Shown: positions 1 through 5,178 of the stretch, piece by piece
Position numbering within the stretch: position 1 is the first letter of the stretch
Layout: every line of letters begins with the position of its first letter
Source: Planctomycetota bacterium
Lineage (GTDB): Bacteria > Planctomycetota > Planctomycetia > Pirellulales > UBA7805
Assembly: GCA_030605285.1 (NCBI GenBank)
Contig: JAUWIQ010000178.1
Span: 1-5,314 of the forward strand
Direction of reading: 5' to 3'
Length of the DNA: 5,314 bases
Made by a program: the position numbers and the translations under genes
The notes under the pieces: model-generated
Seen by the model: the letters and a program-made list of their open reading frames with translations, nothing else
Databases searched by the model: none
What the model was told of the DNA's origin: nothing

Positions 1-708
1 GGTGCGCTGCGGGCTGCCATCGATGGTGTTTCCCTGCTGTTGCGACAGCACGAGGTGTCGGCAGCCTGTGCGGCCCTCGAGGGGCTGTTGGCGAGCGCTC
101 CCTTGGGGCTGCACCTTGTTTGCGGCTGTCGGGTGGTTTTGGCCGGTGGAGCCAATGTCGGTAAAAGTAGTTTGGTCAACGCCCTGGTCGGCTATCAACG
201 GGCCATTGTTTACGACCAGCCGGGAACCACACGTGATGCCCTTGTCGCCAACATCGCCCTGGAGGGTTGGCCGATCGAATTGATCGATACCGCGGGTCTC
301 GGGTCGACAAGCGATTCACTCGAATTGGCAGGTATGCAGGAGACGACCGCAGTCTTGCAAGAGGCCGATCTCGTGATCTTGGTTTTCGATGCCTCGCGGC
401 AATGGTCCGCTGTGGAAGATCGGTTGGTCCAAAGCTGGCCCGCTGCGCTGCGGGTGCATAACAAGTGTGATCTGGACGGTGCCCCGCGGGGGCTGCGACC
501 CACGGGGGTTGAGAGCAGTGCGCTTGCAGCGGGTGGTGTGAAGCAGCTCTCAGAGCGGATAGTCCAAAGACTTGTTGGCGAGCCGCCCGCTCCCTATGCG
601 GCGGTGCCTTTTGACTCCGCCCAAATCAGTGCGCTCAAGGATGCTAGGTCGCTTGTAGGCAACGACGTTTCCCGCGCTTTAAAGCGGTTGTCCGAGCCGC
701 CATTTTAA
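1..708 (+). CDS. mnmE: MnmE/TrmE-like GTPase, C-terminal part (cut by left edge)
   Basis: The frame is open from base 1 and ends at TAA 706-708, so 235 residues are visible and the start lies outside. The G domain is complete: P-loop GGANVGKSS (145-171, residues 49-57), G2 GTTRD (223-237), G3 DTAG (286-297), G4 NKCD (460-471) and G5 SAL around 517-525. The Asn in the P-loop and the helix with LLASAPLGLHL just before the G domain are typical of MnmE, the potassium-activated GTPase that works with MnmG to modify the wobble uridine of some tRNAs. Known MnmE proteins continue roughly 90 residues after G5 and end in FCIGK, whose Cys is needed for tRNA modification. Here only about 60 residues follow and the protein ends LSEPPF, with no such Cys. 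It may therefore be a divergent MnmE or a related GTPase with another job. The family call is firm; the tRNA-modifying role is not. Confidence 0.82.
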   Translation, partial: GALRAAIDGVSLLLRQHEVSAACAALEGLLASAPLGLHLVCGCRVVLAGGANVGKSSLVNALVGYQRAIVYDQPGTTRDALVANIALEGWPIELIDTAGLGSTSDSLELAGMQETTAVLQEADLVILVFDASRQWSAVEDRLVQSWPAALRVHNKCDLDGAPRGLRPTGVESSALAAGGVKQLSERIVQRLVGEPPAPYAAVPFDSAQISALKDARSLVGNDVSRALKRLSEPPF

Positions 709-772
709 CCGACGTAGGCAATGCACCTACAAATGTACATGCATCGTTTTCTCTGTTTCACTCTTCGCTGAG

Positions 773-810
773 GGCCGCGCATCCTCGATTCGGATGCAAA
801 CCATGCGGCC
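773..810 (+). terminator. Bulged stem-loop after the GTPase gene, possible terminator or structured RNA
   Basis: Two stems stack: GGCCGC 773-778 pairs with GCGGCC 805-810, and directly inside it GCATCC 779-784 pairs with GGATGC 792-797. This closes a 7-base loop and leaves a 7-base bulge (798-804) on one side. All 12 pairs are perfect. No T run follows, so it is not a standard intrinsic terminator. It may limit read-through, protect the 3' end, or be part of the reverse-strand element at 727-999. Confidence 0.3.
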
Positions 811-978
811 TGTCAGCTTGTAGCCCGCAAAGTTTTTGTATTTAACCCGCTTGCCCAAAACTACGCCTCTTGGTACGAAGATGGCCTAGCTGCCCACCTC
901 CAGGCCGTCACGCTTGTGGGGCGATCGACCCGAGGCGTGTCCTTTGGCTCCCACGGTCTGGTCCCTGCCCGCAAACTT

Positions 979-983
979 GGAGA
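979..983 (+). promoter_or_regulatory. Ribosome binding site for the thioredoxin-like gene
   Basis: GGAGA lies 8 bases before GTG 992. This decides the start in favour of GTG 992 over the more upstream in-frame TTG 914, which has no purine-rich site before it. GTG 992 also places the signal peptide at the very N-terminus. Confidence 0.6.
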
Positions 984-991
984 ACAACAAG

Positions 992-1480
992 GTGATCACC
1001 CGCCAAGCTGCCGCCCATTGCACCCTCTTTGCCTGTTGTCTCAGTCTCTTCGTCGCGCAGGCTCCCGCCGCAGAATGGCTAGGTGACTATGCCTCTGCTT
1101 ATTGGACCGCTCAGCGCGAGGGCAAACCCCTGCTGGTGGTATTCGAAAAACCTTCCGCATCGTCCTCCCGGCTCCAGCAGATCAGCGACTCTTCGCGGCT
1201 CACGGAATCGATTTTGCTAAGCCCCTATACCCTCTGCCGGATCAGCGTGACCACCGAGCAGGGCCGAAAAATTGCCGCGTTGTTTGGCGCAACAAGGTTT
1301 CCCTATGTGGTCATTACGGACAAGCAACAGTATCAAATTATCCACCGCAAGGCAGGGAAAGTTTCTGATCTGGATTGGGCCACGATGCTCATCTCCCACC
1401 GGGAGGGGTCGCGGCCCAAGGTTAATTTATCCTCCTTGAATACCGCCCCAAATACCGCCCCCGGAGTCTGCTACACATGA
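992..1480 (+). CDS. Exported thioredoxin-fold protein without the CXXC pair
   Basis: The protein has 162 residues from GTG 992. Residues 1-27 form a signal peptide: positive ITRQ, hydrophobic CTLFACCLSLFVA, then AQAPAA before EW, a plausible signal-peptidase I site. The mature part starts EWLGDYASAYWTAQREGKPLLVVFEK, split here as a helix and the first core strand of a thioredoxin fold; FPYVVITD (about 103-110) supplies the usual cis-proline strand. Where CXXC would stand, after VVFEK, the sequence is PSASSS, so no disulfide exchange is expected at that site. The remaining Cys of the mature part are C82 and C160. This suggests a binding or structural role outside the cytoplasm, but the partner is unknown. 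The tail ends in a duplicated NTAP and then GVCYT. It is followed by hairpins and a new promoter, so it is probably a single transcription unit. Fold call is moderately firm; function is unknown. Confidence 0.72.
   Translation: MITRQAAAHCTLFACCLSLFVAQAPAAEWLGDYASAYWTAQREGKPLLVVFEKPSASSSRLQQISDSSRLTESILLSPYTLCRISVTTEQGRKIAALFGATRFPYVVITDKQQYQIIHRKAGKVSDLDWATMLISHREGSRPKVNLSSLNTAPNTAPGVCYT
1439..1462 (+). repeat. 12-base tandem duplication encoding NTAP-NTAP
   Basis: AATACCGCCCCA (1439-1450) is followed at once by AATACCGCCCCC (1451-1462), differing only in the last base. The repeat is in frame and adds four residues to the C-terminal tail of the thioredoxin-like protein. Confidence 0.85.
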
Positions 1481-1483
1481 CGT

Positions 1484-1511
1484 TAGAGATCCTCTAGTAC
1501 CCGTGTGGTAC
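1484..1511 (+). terminator. Two adjacent small hairpins after the thioredoxin-like gene
   Basis: TAGAG 1484-1488 pairs with CTCTA 1492-1496 around a 3-base loop, and immediately after it GTACC 1497-1501 pairs with GGTAC 1507-1511 around CGTGT. The pair begins four bases after the stop codon. No long T run follows, though TTT occurs at 1517-1519. They could end transcription weakly or insulate the next promoter. Confidence 0.3.
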
Positions 1512-1517
1512 GGAAGT

Positions 1518-1544
1518 TTGCAAGCGCGAGCCACCCTGTATAAT
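1518..1544 (+). promoter_or_regulatory. Sigma-70-type promoter for fxsA
   Basis: The -10 box is a perfect TATAAT (1539-1544). TTGCAA (1518-1523) is a partial -35 box with a 15-base spacer, which is short; TTTGCA (1517-1522) would give 16. The expected transcription start near 1551 leaves a leader of about 38 bases before GTG 1589, which includes the AGGAGG site. Confidence 0.55.
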
Positions 1545-1574
1545 GCAGAAGGCGACTCGTGCTTTTTCGTGCGC

Positions 1575-1580
1575 AGGAGG
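1575..1580 (+). promoter_or_regulatory. Strong ribosome binding site deciding the fxsA start
   Basis: AGGAGG lies 8 bases before GTG 1589. The earlier in-frame GTG 1559 lies upstream of this site, and TTG 1583 is only two bases from it. GTG 1589 is therefore the best start, and the protein then begins directly with its first membrane segment. Confidence 0.8.
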
Positions 1581-1588
1581 AATTGCGT

Positions 1589-2074
1589 GTGCTTCTGAAA
1601 TTACTGCTGTTGTTTACGCTCGTGCCGTTGGCCGAGCTCTATCTTCTACTGCAGATTGCCGCAAGGACTTCTCTAACCTTCACCTTTGTGCTGGTACTGG
1701 TGACCGGAATTGTCGGCGCGATGCTTGCCCGTCGACAGGGACTCGGATGGCGACAGCGGCTGCAGGCGGAGTTGCAGAGCGGTCAGGTGCCGACCACATC
1801 GTTGTTGGATGGTCTGATGATTTTCGTCGCGGGGGCGCTCTTAATTACGCCGGGCGTACTCACGGACGTGGTCGGTTTTTCATTCCTTGTGCCACCCATT
1901 CGTGCGCGATTGCGGGAGCGAATCAAGGCAAGGTTGATGCGAGGTTTTGAATCCGGATCGTTCGATCGACAGGCAGACGCCGACGGACAGGAAACTTTGC
2001 CACAGGATGTAATCATCGACAGCTACGTGATTGAGCCCGATTCGGAGACAGAGTCCAGGGAAGACAGTCGCTAG
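1589..2074 (+). CDS. fxsA: FxsA-family inner-membrane protein
   Basis: The protein has 161 residues. It opens with a membrane segment holding the family's PLAELYLLLQIA (residues 13-24), then a second segment (about 28-47) ending AMLARRQG. A cytoplasmic linker with LQSGQVP (62-68) and LLDGLMIFVAGALLITPGVLTDVVG follow, read here as segments three and four (about 72-103), the last closing with LVPPIR. This order matches E. coli FxsA, named because its overexpression relieves F-plasmid exclusion of phage T7; its normal role is not known. The soluble tail is basic at first (RARLRERIKARL) and then acidic, ending near VIIDSYVIEPDSE, a type of tail common in the family outside enterobacteria. The gene has its own promoter and ribosome site. 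It converges on the 939-residue gene, with three bases between the stop codons. The family call is firm; a phage-related role here is not supported by context. Confidence 0.9.
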   Translation: MLLKLLLLFTLVPLAELYLLLQIAARTSLTFTFVLVLVTGIVGAMLARRQGLGWRQRLQAELQSGQVPTTSLLDGLMIFVAGALLITPGVLTDVVGFSFLVPPIRARLRERIKARLMRGFESGSFDRQADADGQETLPQDVIIDSYVIEPDSETESREDSR

Positions 2075-2097
2075 GTTTTACTTTTTGTCGACTGGTC
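2063..2097. terminator. Stem-loop spanning both convergent stop codons, possible two-way terminator
   Basis: GACAGTCG (2063-2070) pairs with CGACTG plus TC (2089-2094 and 2096-2097), leaving one bulged G at 2095. The 18-base loop holds both stop codons (2072-2074 on +, 2078-2080 on -) and a T-rich stretch. The T run is in the loop rather than after the stem, so efficiency as an intrinsic terminator is uncertain, but no other terminator is visible for either gene at this end. Confidence 0.3.
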
Positions 2098-4897
2098 GGG
2101 GATTTGCAAGCACGGCGTCCCGCTGCTGCGACGGAGGCGCTGGCGAGTCGAGCTGTCGCACCGTCACATCGTCAATCCAGACATCGCCCGAGCCCTGAAG
2201 TGAGATCGAGACCGTCAGGGGGCTCTTGTGTTTGGCCTGCCGGTAAACGGTAATCGGCTCCCAGTGGGGTGCCTGCCGGATACGCGTTGCTAACTTCAAA
2301 CCCCCGATCGAATCGAAGACAAGCAGCGGAGGGTGCTTCTCCTGATGCAGCGTTTCGGTACGTACCCAGACGCGGATTTCATAAAAGTGACCAGCGGTCA
2401 CCGCTATCTCAGGACTCACAACCGTTAGCGACGGGATTTCTTGCGAAGCCGACGACCTTGGCGGGCATCGCAAGTGAATCTGCATACAAGCTCTTCCACC
2501 ATGTGGCTTGGTGCTGGTGATCTCGGCCGTTGCTGTTCCTTCTCGCTGGTCGGGCAATACGGCCCGCCAGCCAGCCGAGCGAAACTGTTCGGGAGTTTCC
2601 ATTTTACCAGCAGAGACAAGGTTCTCACTCAAACGGGCCCGAGATGCAAATTGAGTCCATTTGTAGGCTTCCGGTAGGGTTTCGAAATGGGCCAAGCTGG
2701 AAAGACGGGTTGGCGGGCCTAGCTGTTGGACGGCATCCTTCCAGAGCCTCCGCTGCGCTGCATGGATGTGCTGCTGCGCTGCACGGTCTAATGGGTAAGC
2801 TCGGCGGTTATTTCCCTCGCGCAGGGCGTAGTCCGCGCGTTGCCGCAAATCTTCTGCCTGGGACTGTTGCCGAGCAACTGCGGCGGTTTGCACCAAGGGC
2901 TGTAGTTGTCGATTTATATTTTTCAAGGACTCTAGTTCGGCCCTCACAACTTCAGCAAACAGTGATGTGGCCCGGTTTTTGGATTTCGTCAATCGTTGCG
3001 AAGTACGACTAATCATTTGCCGATCACCGGTCAGTAGTAGAATGTTCGTGCAGTCTACGCTGGGCAACGTGATACGTGTGCCCCCTGCAATACGTTCCCG
3101 TGGGATCGTTTTGAGTCCCAAAGGGCTTAGTGCAAAAGCACGTGCTGATGTGGGGATACCGGGGACAACAAAAGTTGCCGTCTGGTCCGGTAGGGGTTTT
3201 CCGACATACTGACTTCCATTGGCCCGGACGTTGGATAACACGAGGTGGACTCGGTCCAACTGAACCGAGGTGGCTGCTACGTTGGCAGGAAGGCAACGCA
3301 CAGGTATCGGGACTTGACTACTGGCAAGCAGCGATTGGACCGGGCTGAGTTCAAGATTGATTAACTCCAGTGCGGTGGCACGTTGCTTTGCCTGGGGTGT
3401 CGTTTCGTTCAATGGCGATTCGGAGAGGAAAACCAGTCCCCGCGCACCGGCCATCAAGGATTCCATCACCAGGGTGCGTAATTGGGTGTAAGGCAGACTC
3501 CCTCTGGCCGGAGCGAGTTTCGAGGATGGGGACTCTTCTGTTGGCTTTGGCCCTACACCGGATCGTGAACGCTGTGTCGGGAGGGTGTTCCAACAGACTG
3601 CCCGCCCGTTGCGGCCGCCGGTATGTTTTTCTAGCCAGTCCGCATAGTCTGCCATTTCCAGACTCGTGCCGAGCAAATCCCTTTGCAACAGGGTGATGTC
3701 GAATGGTTGGTCCCCGATTTTTTTTCTGACACCCCCAACGCTCGGTCTTTGCAGCCATCGATTGGCTGCTTGCGCTGCGACGTGATCTTTACTTACGGAA
3801 AGTGCCCGTTCTTCGTCAGAGTGGTGACCAACAAACCAAGCCAGTATCGGTTCACCCGCGGCAAGTTCTCCGCTGTGGACGTATGGGTATGAGTTCCTTT
3901 TGCCGAATGGTTTACTTTTCACGGACTTGGTGTCGATGTCGAGTGGGGTCAGAAGAGGTGGGCTGAGGATCCAGAGATCGTTTTTTTTTGCCTGGACTCT
4001 TTGATCCGCTGTGGGTGGCTCGGGCAGCCAGATTGTGTTGAATCCTTTACTTTTCAAAAATGCAAAGGGCTCTCCCTGGTACTGCACAACCAGGGGGAAA
4101 AAGGGTTTGCCATCAACTGACAGCTGGGATTCACGAAACTGTACCGAACGCTTTTTTGAGGAGGAGGTTTCACGGCTTGGCCCCGGTTTGCCGGTCGCCG
4201 TGATCGCTGAATCTATTTGTTGCCCAACGAATCCTCGGATTTCCAAATCGTCGATCCATACGTTCGTTGTTCCCTGGCCGCCATAGACATTGATCAAGAG
4301 GCGATCGATGTAGGCTTCGCGGGGATCGATGTCCATACCATCTCCACTTCGCACGATGCGGGCCTGACGCATGACCCGCTGCATGATGCTGTCTAAAGAG
4401 ATCTGCTGCCAACTGCCCACATCCTGGTACTGCTCACCATAGATCCGTATCGTAGTTGGCTTCCCAGTATTGGGGTCTTGCGTCCGCGGCAGGACGACAC
4501 GAGCCGCCAATTGCAAGCCGGGTCGGTCCGAACGGAGCCACACGGAAAAAGCGAGTTCATCAATGACATGGGCACGACCAATTTCCAGAGTGGCGTAGAC
4601 GAAAGAACCACCCTGGCCAACGAGGCGCATGAATTCAGACCACGAACCACTGTGTACAGGAGAGTGGACGCGCTGGTGTGAGAGGATTTTGAAGGCGGTG
4701 TCGGTGGGGCCAATCTGCCAGCGGATTCGCGGCCCCTCGAAATCGTCGACGACCACCGGTTCGCCAGTTGCGATCGCGGCGACCAGGGTGCATCCGACCG
4801 CCAGGGCACAGGAAGTGAAAGCTTGCCAAACCGGGGCCTGTCCGCAATCTAGGACCTGAGACCGAAAAAGTTCGGTTTTGATGCAAGATAACGACAT
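2078..4897 (-). CDS. Large exported protein: two carbohydrate-binding-like sandwiches around a glycosidase-like barrel
   Basis: The protein has 939 residues. ATG 4897-4895 is the only reasonable start: a TAA lies in frame three codons upstream and no other start codon precedes the signal peptide. No ribosome site is visible. Residues 1-45 carry a long polar n-region, then a hydrophobic stretch (about 26-43) ending AIATGEP. A galactose-binding-like beta-sandwich runs from VVVDDFEGP (48-56) to NVWIDDLEI (212-220). A glycoside-hydrolase-like barrel follows (about 255-520): LSVDGKPFFPLVVQYQG, GFNTIWLPEPP, ILAWFVGHH, LLGTSLEMADYADWL and LMAGARGLVFLSESPLN. Then come a small beta domain (about 525-625), a helical segment (about 640-725), and a second sandwich (about 735-915) ending GDVWIDDVTV. 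I have the impression of a conserved planctomycete family with this barrel pattern and no known activity. I cannot place catalytic acids with confidence. A role in binding or breaking polysaccharide outside the cytoplasm is an inference. Confidence 0.85.
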   Translation of the reverse strand: MSLSCIKTELFRSQVLDCGQAPVWQAFTSCALAVGCTLVAAIATGEPVVVDDFEGPRIRWQIGPTDTAFKILSHQRVHSPVHSGSWSEFMRLVGQGGSFVYATLEIGRAHVIDELAFSVWLRSDRPGLQLAARVVLPRTQDPNTGKPTTIRIYGEQYQDVGSWQQISLDSIMQRVMRQARIVRSGDGMDIDPREAYIDRLLINVYGGQGTTNVWIDDLEIRGFVGQQIDSAITATGKPGPSRETSSSKKRSVQFRESQLSVDGKPFFPLVVQYQGEPFAFLKSKGFNTIWLPEPPTADQRVQAKKNDLWILSPPLLTPLDIDTKSVKSKPFGKRNSYPYVHSGELAAGEPILAWFVGHHSDEERALSVSKDHVAAQAANRWLQRPSVGGVRKKIGDQPFDITLLQRDLLGTSLEMADYADWLEKHTGGRNGRAVCWNTLPTQRSRSGVGPKPTEESPSSKLAPARGSLPYTQLRTLVMESLMAGARGLVFLSESPLNETTPQAKQRATALELINLELSPVQSLLASSQVPIPVRCLPANVAATSVQLDRVHLVLSNVRANGSQYVGKPLPDQTATFVVPGIPTSARAFALSPLGLKTIPRERIAGGTRITLPSVDCTNILLLTGDRQMISRTSQRLTKSKNRATSLFAEVVRAELESLKNINRQLQPLVQTAAVARQQSQAEDLRQRADYALREGNNRRAYPLDRAAQQHIHAAQRRLWKDAVQQLGPPTRLSSLAHFETLPEAYKWTQFASRARLSENLVSAGKMETPEQFRSAGWRAVLPDQREGTATAEITSTKPHGGRACMQIHLRCPPRSSASQEIPSLTVVSPEIAVTAGHFYEIRVWVRTETLHQEKHPPLLVFDSIGGLKLATRIRQAPHWEPITVYRQAKHKSPLTVSISLQGSGDVWIDDVTVRQLDSPAPPSQQRDAVLANPRPVDKK
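3718..3725 (-). repeat. A8 run in the coding strand of the 939-residue gene
   Basis: Eight T on the + strand give A8 in the mRNA, encoding Lys-Lys within GGVRKKIGDQ (residues 388-397). Such runs can slip during replication or transcription. A one-base change here would abolish everything after the first part of the barrel. Confidence 0.9.
3981..3989 (-). repeat. A9 run in the coding strand of the 939-residue gene
   Basis: Nine T on the + strand give A9 in the mRNA, encoding Lys-Lys within VQAKKNDLWI (residues 301-310), at the second strand region of the barrel. It is the longest homopolymer in the window. As sequenced, the frame is intact across it. Confidence 0.9.
4861..4876 (-). other. Stem-loop just inside the start of the 939-residue gene
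   Basis: ACCGAA 4861-4866 and TTCGGT 4871-4876 form a perfect 6-pair stem with a 4-base loop, about 20 bases into the coding region (codons 8-13). With no visible ribosome site before the ATG, this early hairpin could affect initiation; this is only a suggestion. Confidence 0.4.
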
Positions 4898-4922
4898 GCA
4901 CGTTTAACAAAGGCTTGACGAT

Positions 4923-4938
4923 GTGGTAAAAAAACCAC
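4923..4938. other. Hairpin with six-A loop
   Basis: GTGGT 4923-4927 pairs with ACCAC 4934-4938 around AAAAAA. In the leader of the reverse gene it lies about 25-40 bases before the ATG, with U6 in the loop. Confidence 0.45.
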
Positions 4939-4968
4939 GCGCGTGCCAGTAGTAGTTTGATACGCGTA
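4936..4968. promoter_or_regulatory. Pair of CGCG palindromes, possible operator
   Basis: CACGCGCGTG (4936-4945) is a perfect 10-base palindrome and TACGCGTA (4961-4968) a perfect 8-base one. Their centres are 24 bases apart, and both lie upstream of the reverse gene and between divergent genes, where a regulator could bind. No matching regulator is in the window. Confidence 0.3.
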
Positions 4969-5132
4969 AGCGGGCCTTGTAACAGGATTTGTGTCGAATT
5001 ACCAGTGCAATATGAGGGCCCAAGACTCGAAGCTTTGAATTTATCCAAAGACGACAAAATGCTTGCCAAGATTGGCCTTAGGACGTTAGGATGGAGGAGG
5101 CGTTGGTTCTGCTGGCACGGAGTGTGCGGTAA

Positions 5133-5153
5133 GGCAGTTGGCAGTTGGCAGTA
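5133..5153. repeat. Heptamer tandem repeat, three copies
   Basis: GGCAGTT (5133-5139), GGCAGTT (5140-5146) and GGCAGTA (5147-5153) lie in a row, followed by a decayed TGGCAAA. The array sits 10 to 46 bases before the ribosome site and start of the right-hand gene. CAGTT 5142-5146 can also pair with AACTG 5159-5163. Confidence 0.8.
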
Positions 5154-5178
5154 TGGCAAACTGGGAGAAAAACTTAAA

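Larger units (their letters stand above)
709..991. other. Intergenic region with stem-loops and a possible gene remnant
   Basis: No intact gene is visible between the GTPase stop and the GTG start at 992. A small hairpin (GTAGG 714-718, CCTAC 726-730, 7-base loop) sits six bases after the stop, and a larger stem-loop lies at 773-810. The reverse strand carries a protein-like reading frame interrupted by one TAG (separate entry). A forward frame open from TTG 914 joins the next gene, but its first 26 codons have no ribosome site and lie antisense to the protein-like frame, so I read them as non-coding. No convincing promoter was found: TTGTAG 818-823 with TATTTA 839-844 and a 15-base spacer is poor. 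Confidence 0.6.
727..999 (-). pseudogene. Possible decayed gene or coding-like repeat, interrupted by one TAG
   Basis: Read on the reverse strand from GTG 999-997, the frame gives 37 codons, a TAG at 888-886, then 52 sense codons to a second TAG at 729-727. The conceptual peptide looks like real protein on both sides of the TAG: GAKGHASGRSPHKRDGLEVGS before it and AIFVPRGVVLGKRVKYKNF after it. By hand count, 30 of the first 37 codons and 31 of the next 52 end in G or C. I do not recognise a family. There is no good ribosome site before GTG 999, and the 5' end overlaps the start of the + strand gene at 992, so an active gene is unlikely. It could be a remnant gene, a dispersed non-coding repeat that happens to be open, or chance. 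Confidence 0.25.
4898..5178. other. Divergent intergenic region with palindromes and tandem repeat
   Basis: This 281-base gap separates the reverse 939-residue gene from the forward gene at 5179. It holds a hairpin with an A-rich loop, two CGCG palindromes and a heptamer repeat (separate entries), plus GGGCCC at 5016-5021. No strong promoter is visible in either direction: TTGACG 4915-4920 has no -10 box at the right distance, and TTGTGT 4989-4994 with TATGAG 5011-5016 is weak. The + frame of the right-hand gene stays open back to 4930, but the translation before 5179 is rich in Trp, Cys and Gly and does not look like protein. Confidence 0.6.

Noticed and set aside
914..991. Upstream extension of the thioredoxin-like gene to TTG 914
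   Set aside because: No ribosome site precedes TTG 914, the extension would bury the signal peptide, and GTG 992 has GGAGA at the right distance.
1559..1588. Earlier fxsA start at GTG 1559
   Set aside because: AGGAGG at 1575-1580 lies inside this extension and points to GTG 1589; the family begins directly with the membrane segment.
1543..1950. Forward open frame of 135 codons overlapping fxsA
   Set aside because: It is a shifted frame of fxsA with a Cys/Ala/Arg-rich translation and no ribosome site of its own.
1589..2074. Phage-exclusion or defence role suggested by the FxsA name
   Set aside because: The name comes from an overexpression effect on T7 in F-containing E. coli; nothing in this window points to a defence locus.
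2530..3012. Forward open frame of 160 codons opposite the 939-residue gene
   Set aside because: It is antisense to a clearly coding frame and its translation shows no domain features.
3351..3758. Reverse open frame of 135 codons inside the 939-residue gene
   Set aside because: Same strand, other frame; the barrel reading is continuous here and better supported.
5091..5132. Possible 13-residue leader peptide MEEALVLLARSVR before the right-hand gene
   Set aside because: It has AGGA seven bases upstream, but it is too short to support without conservation, and no attenuator-like structure follows.
5059..5178. In-frame upstream start at ATG 5059 for the right-hand gene
   Set aside because: No ribosome site precedes it, and the added residues are rich in Trp, Cys and Gly and include the heptamer repeat; ATG 5179 has GGGAG upstream.
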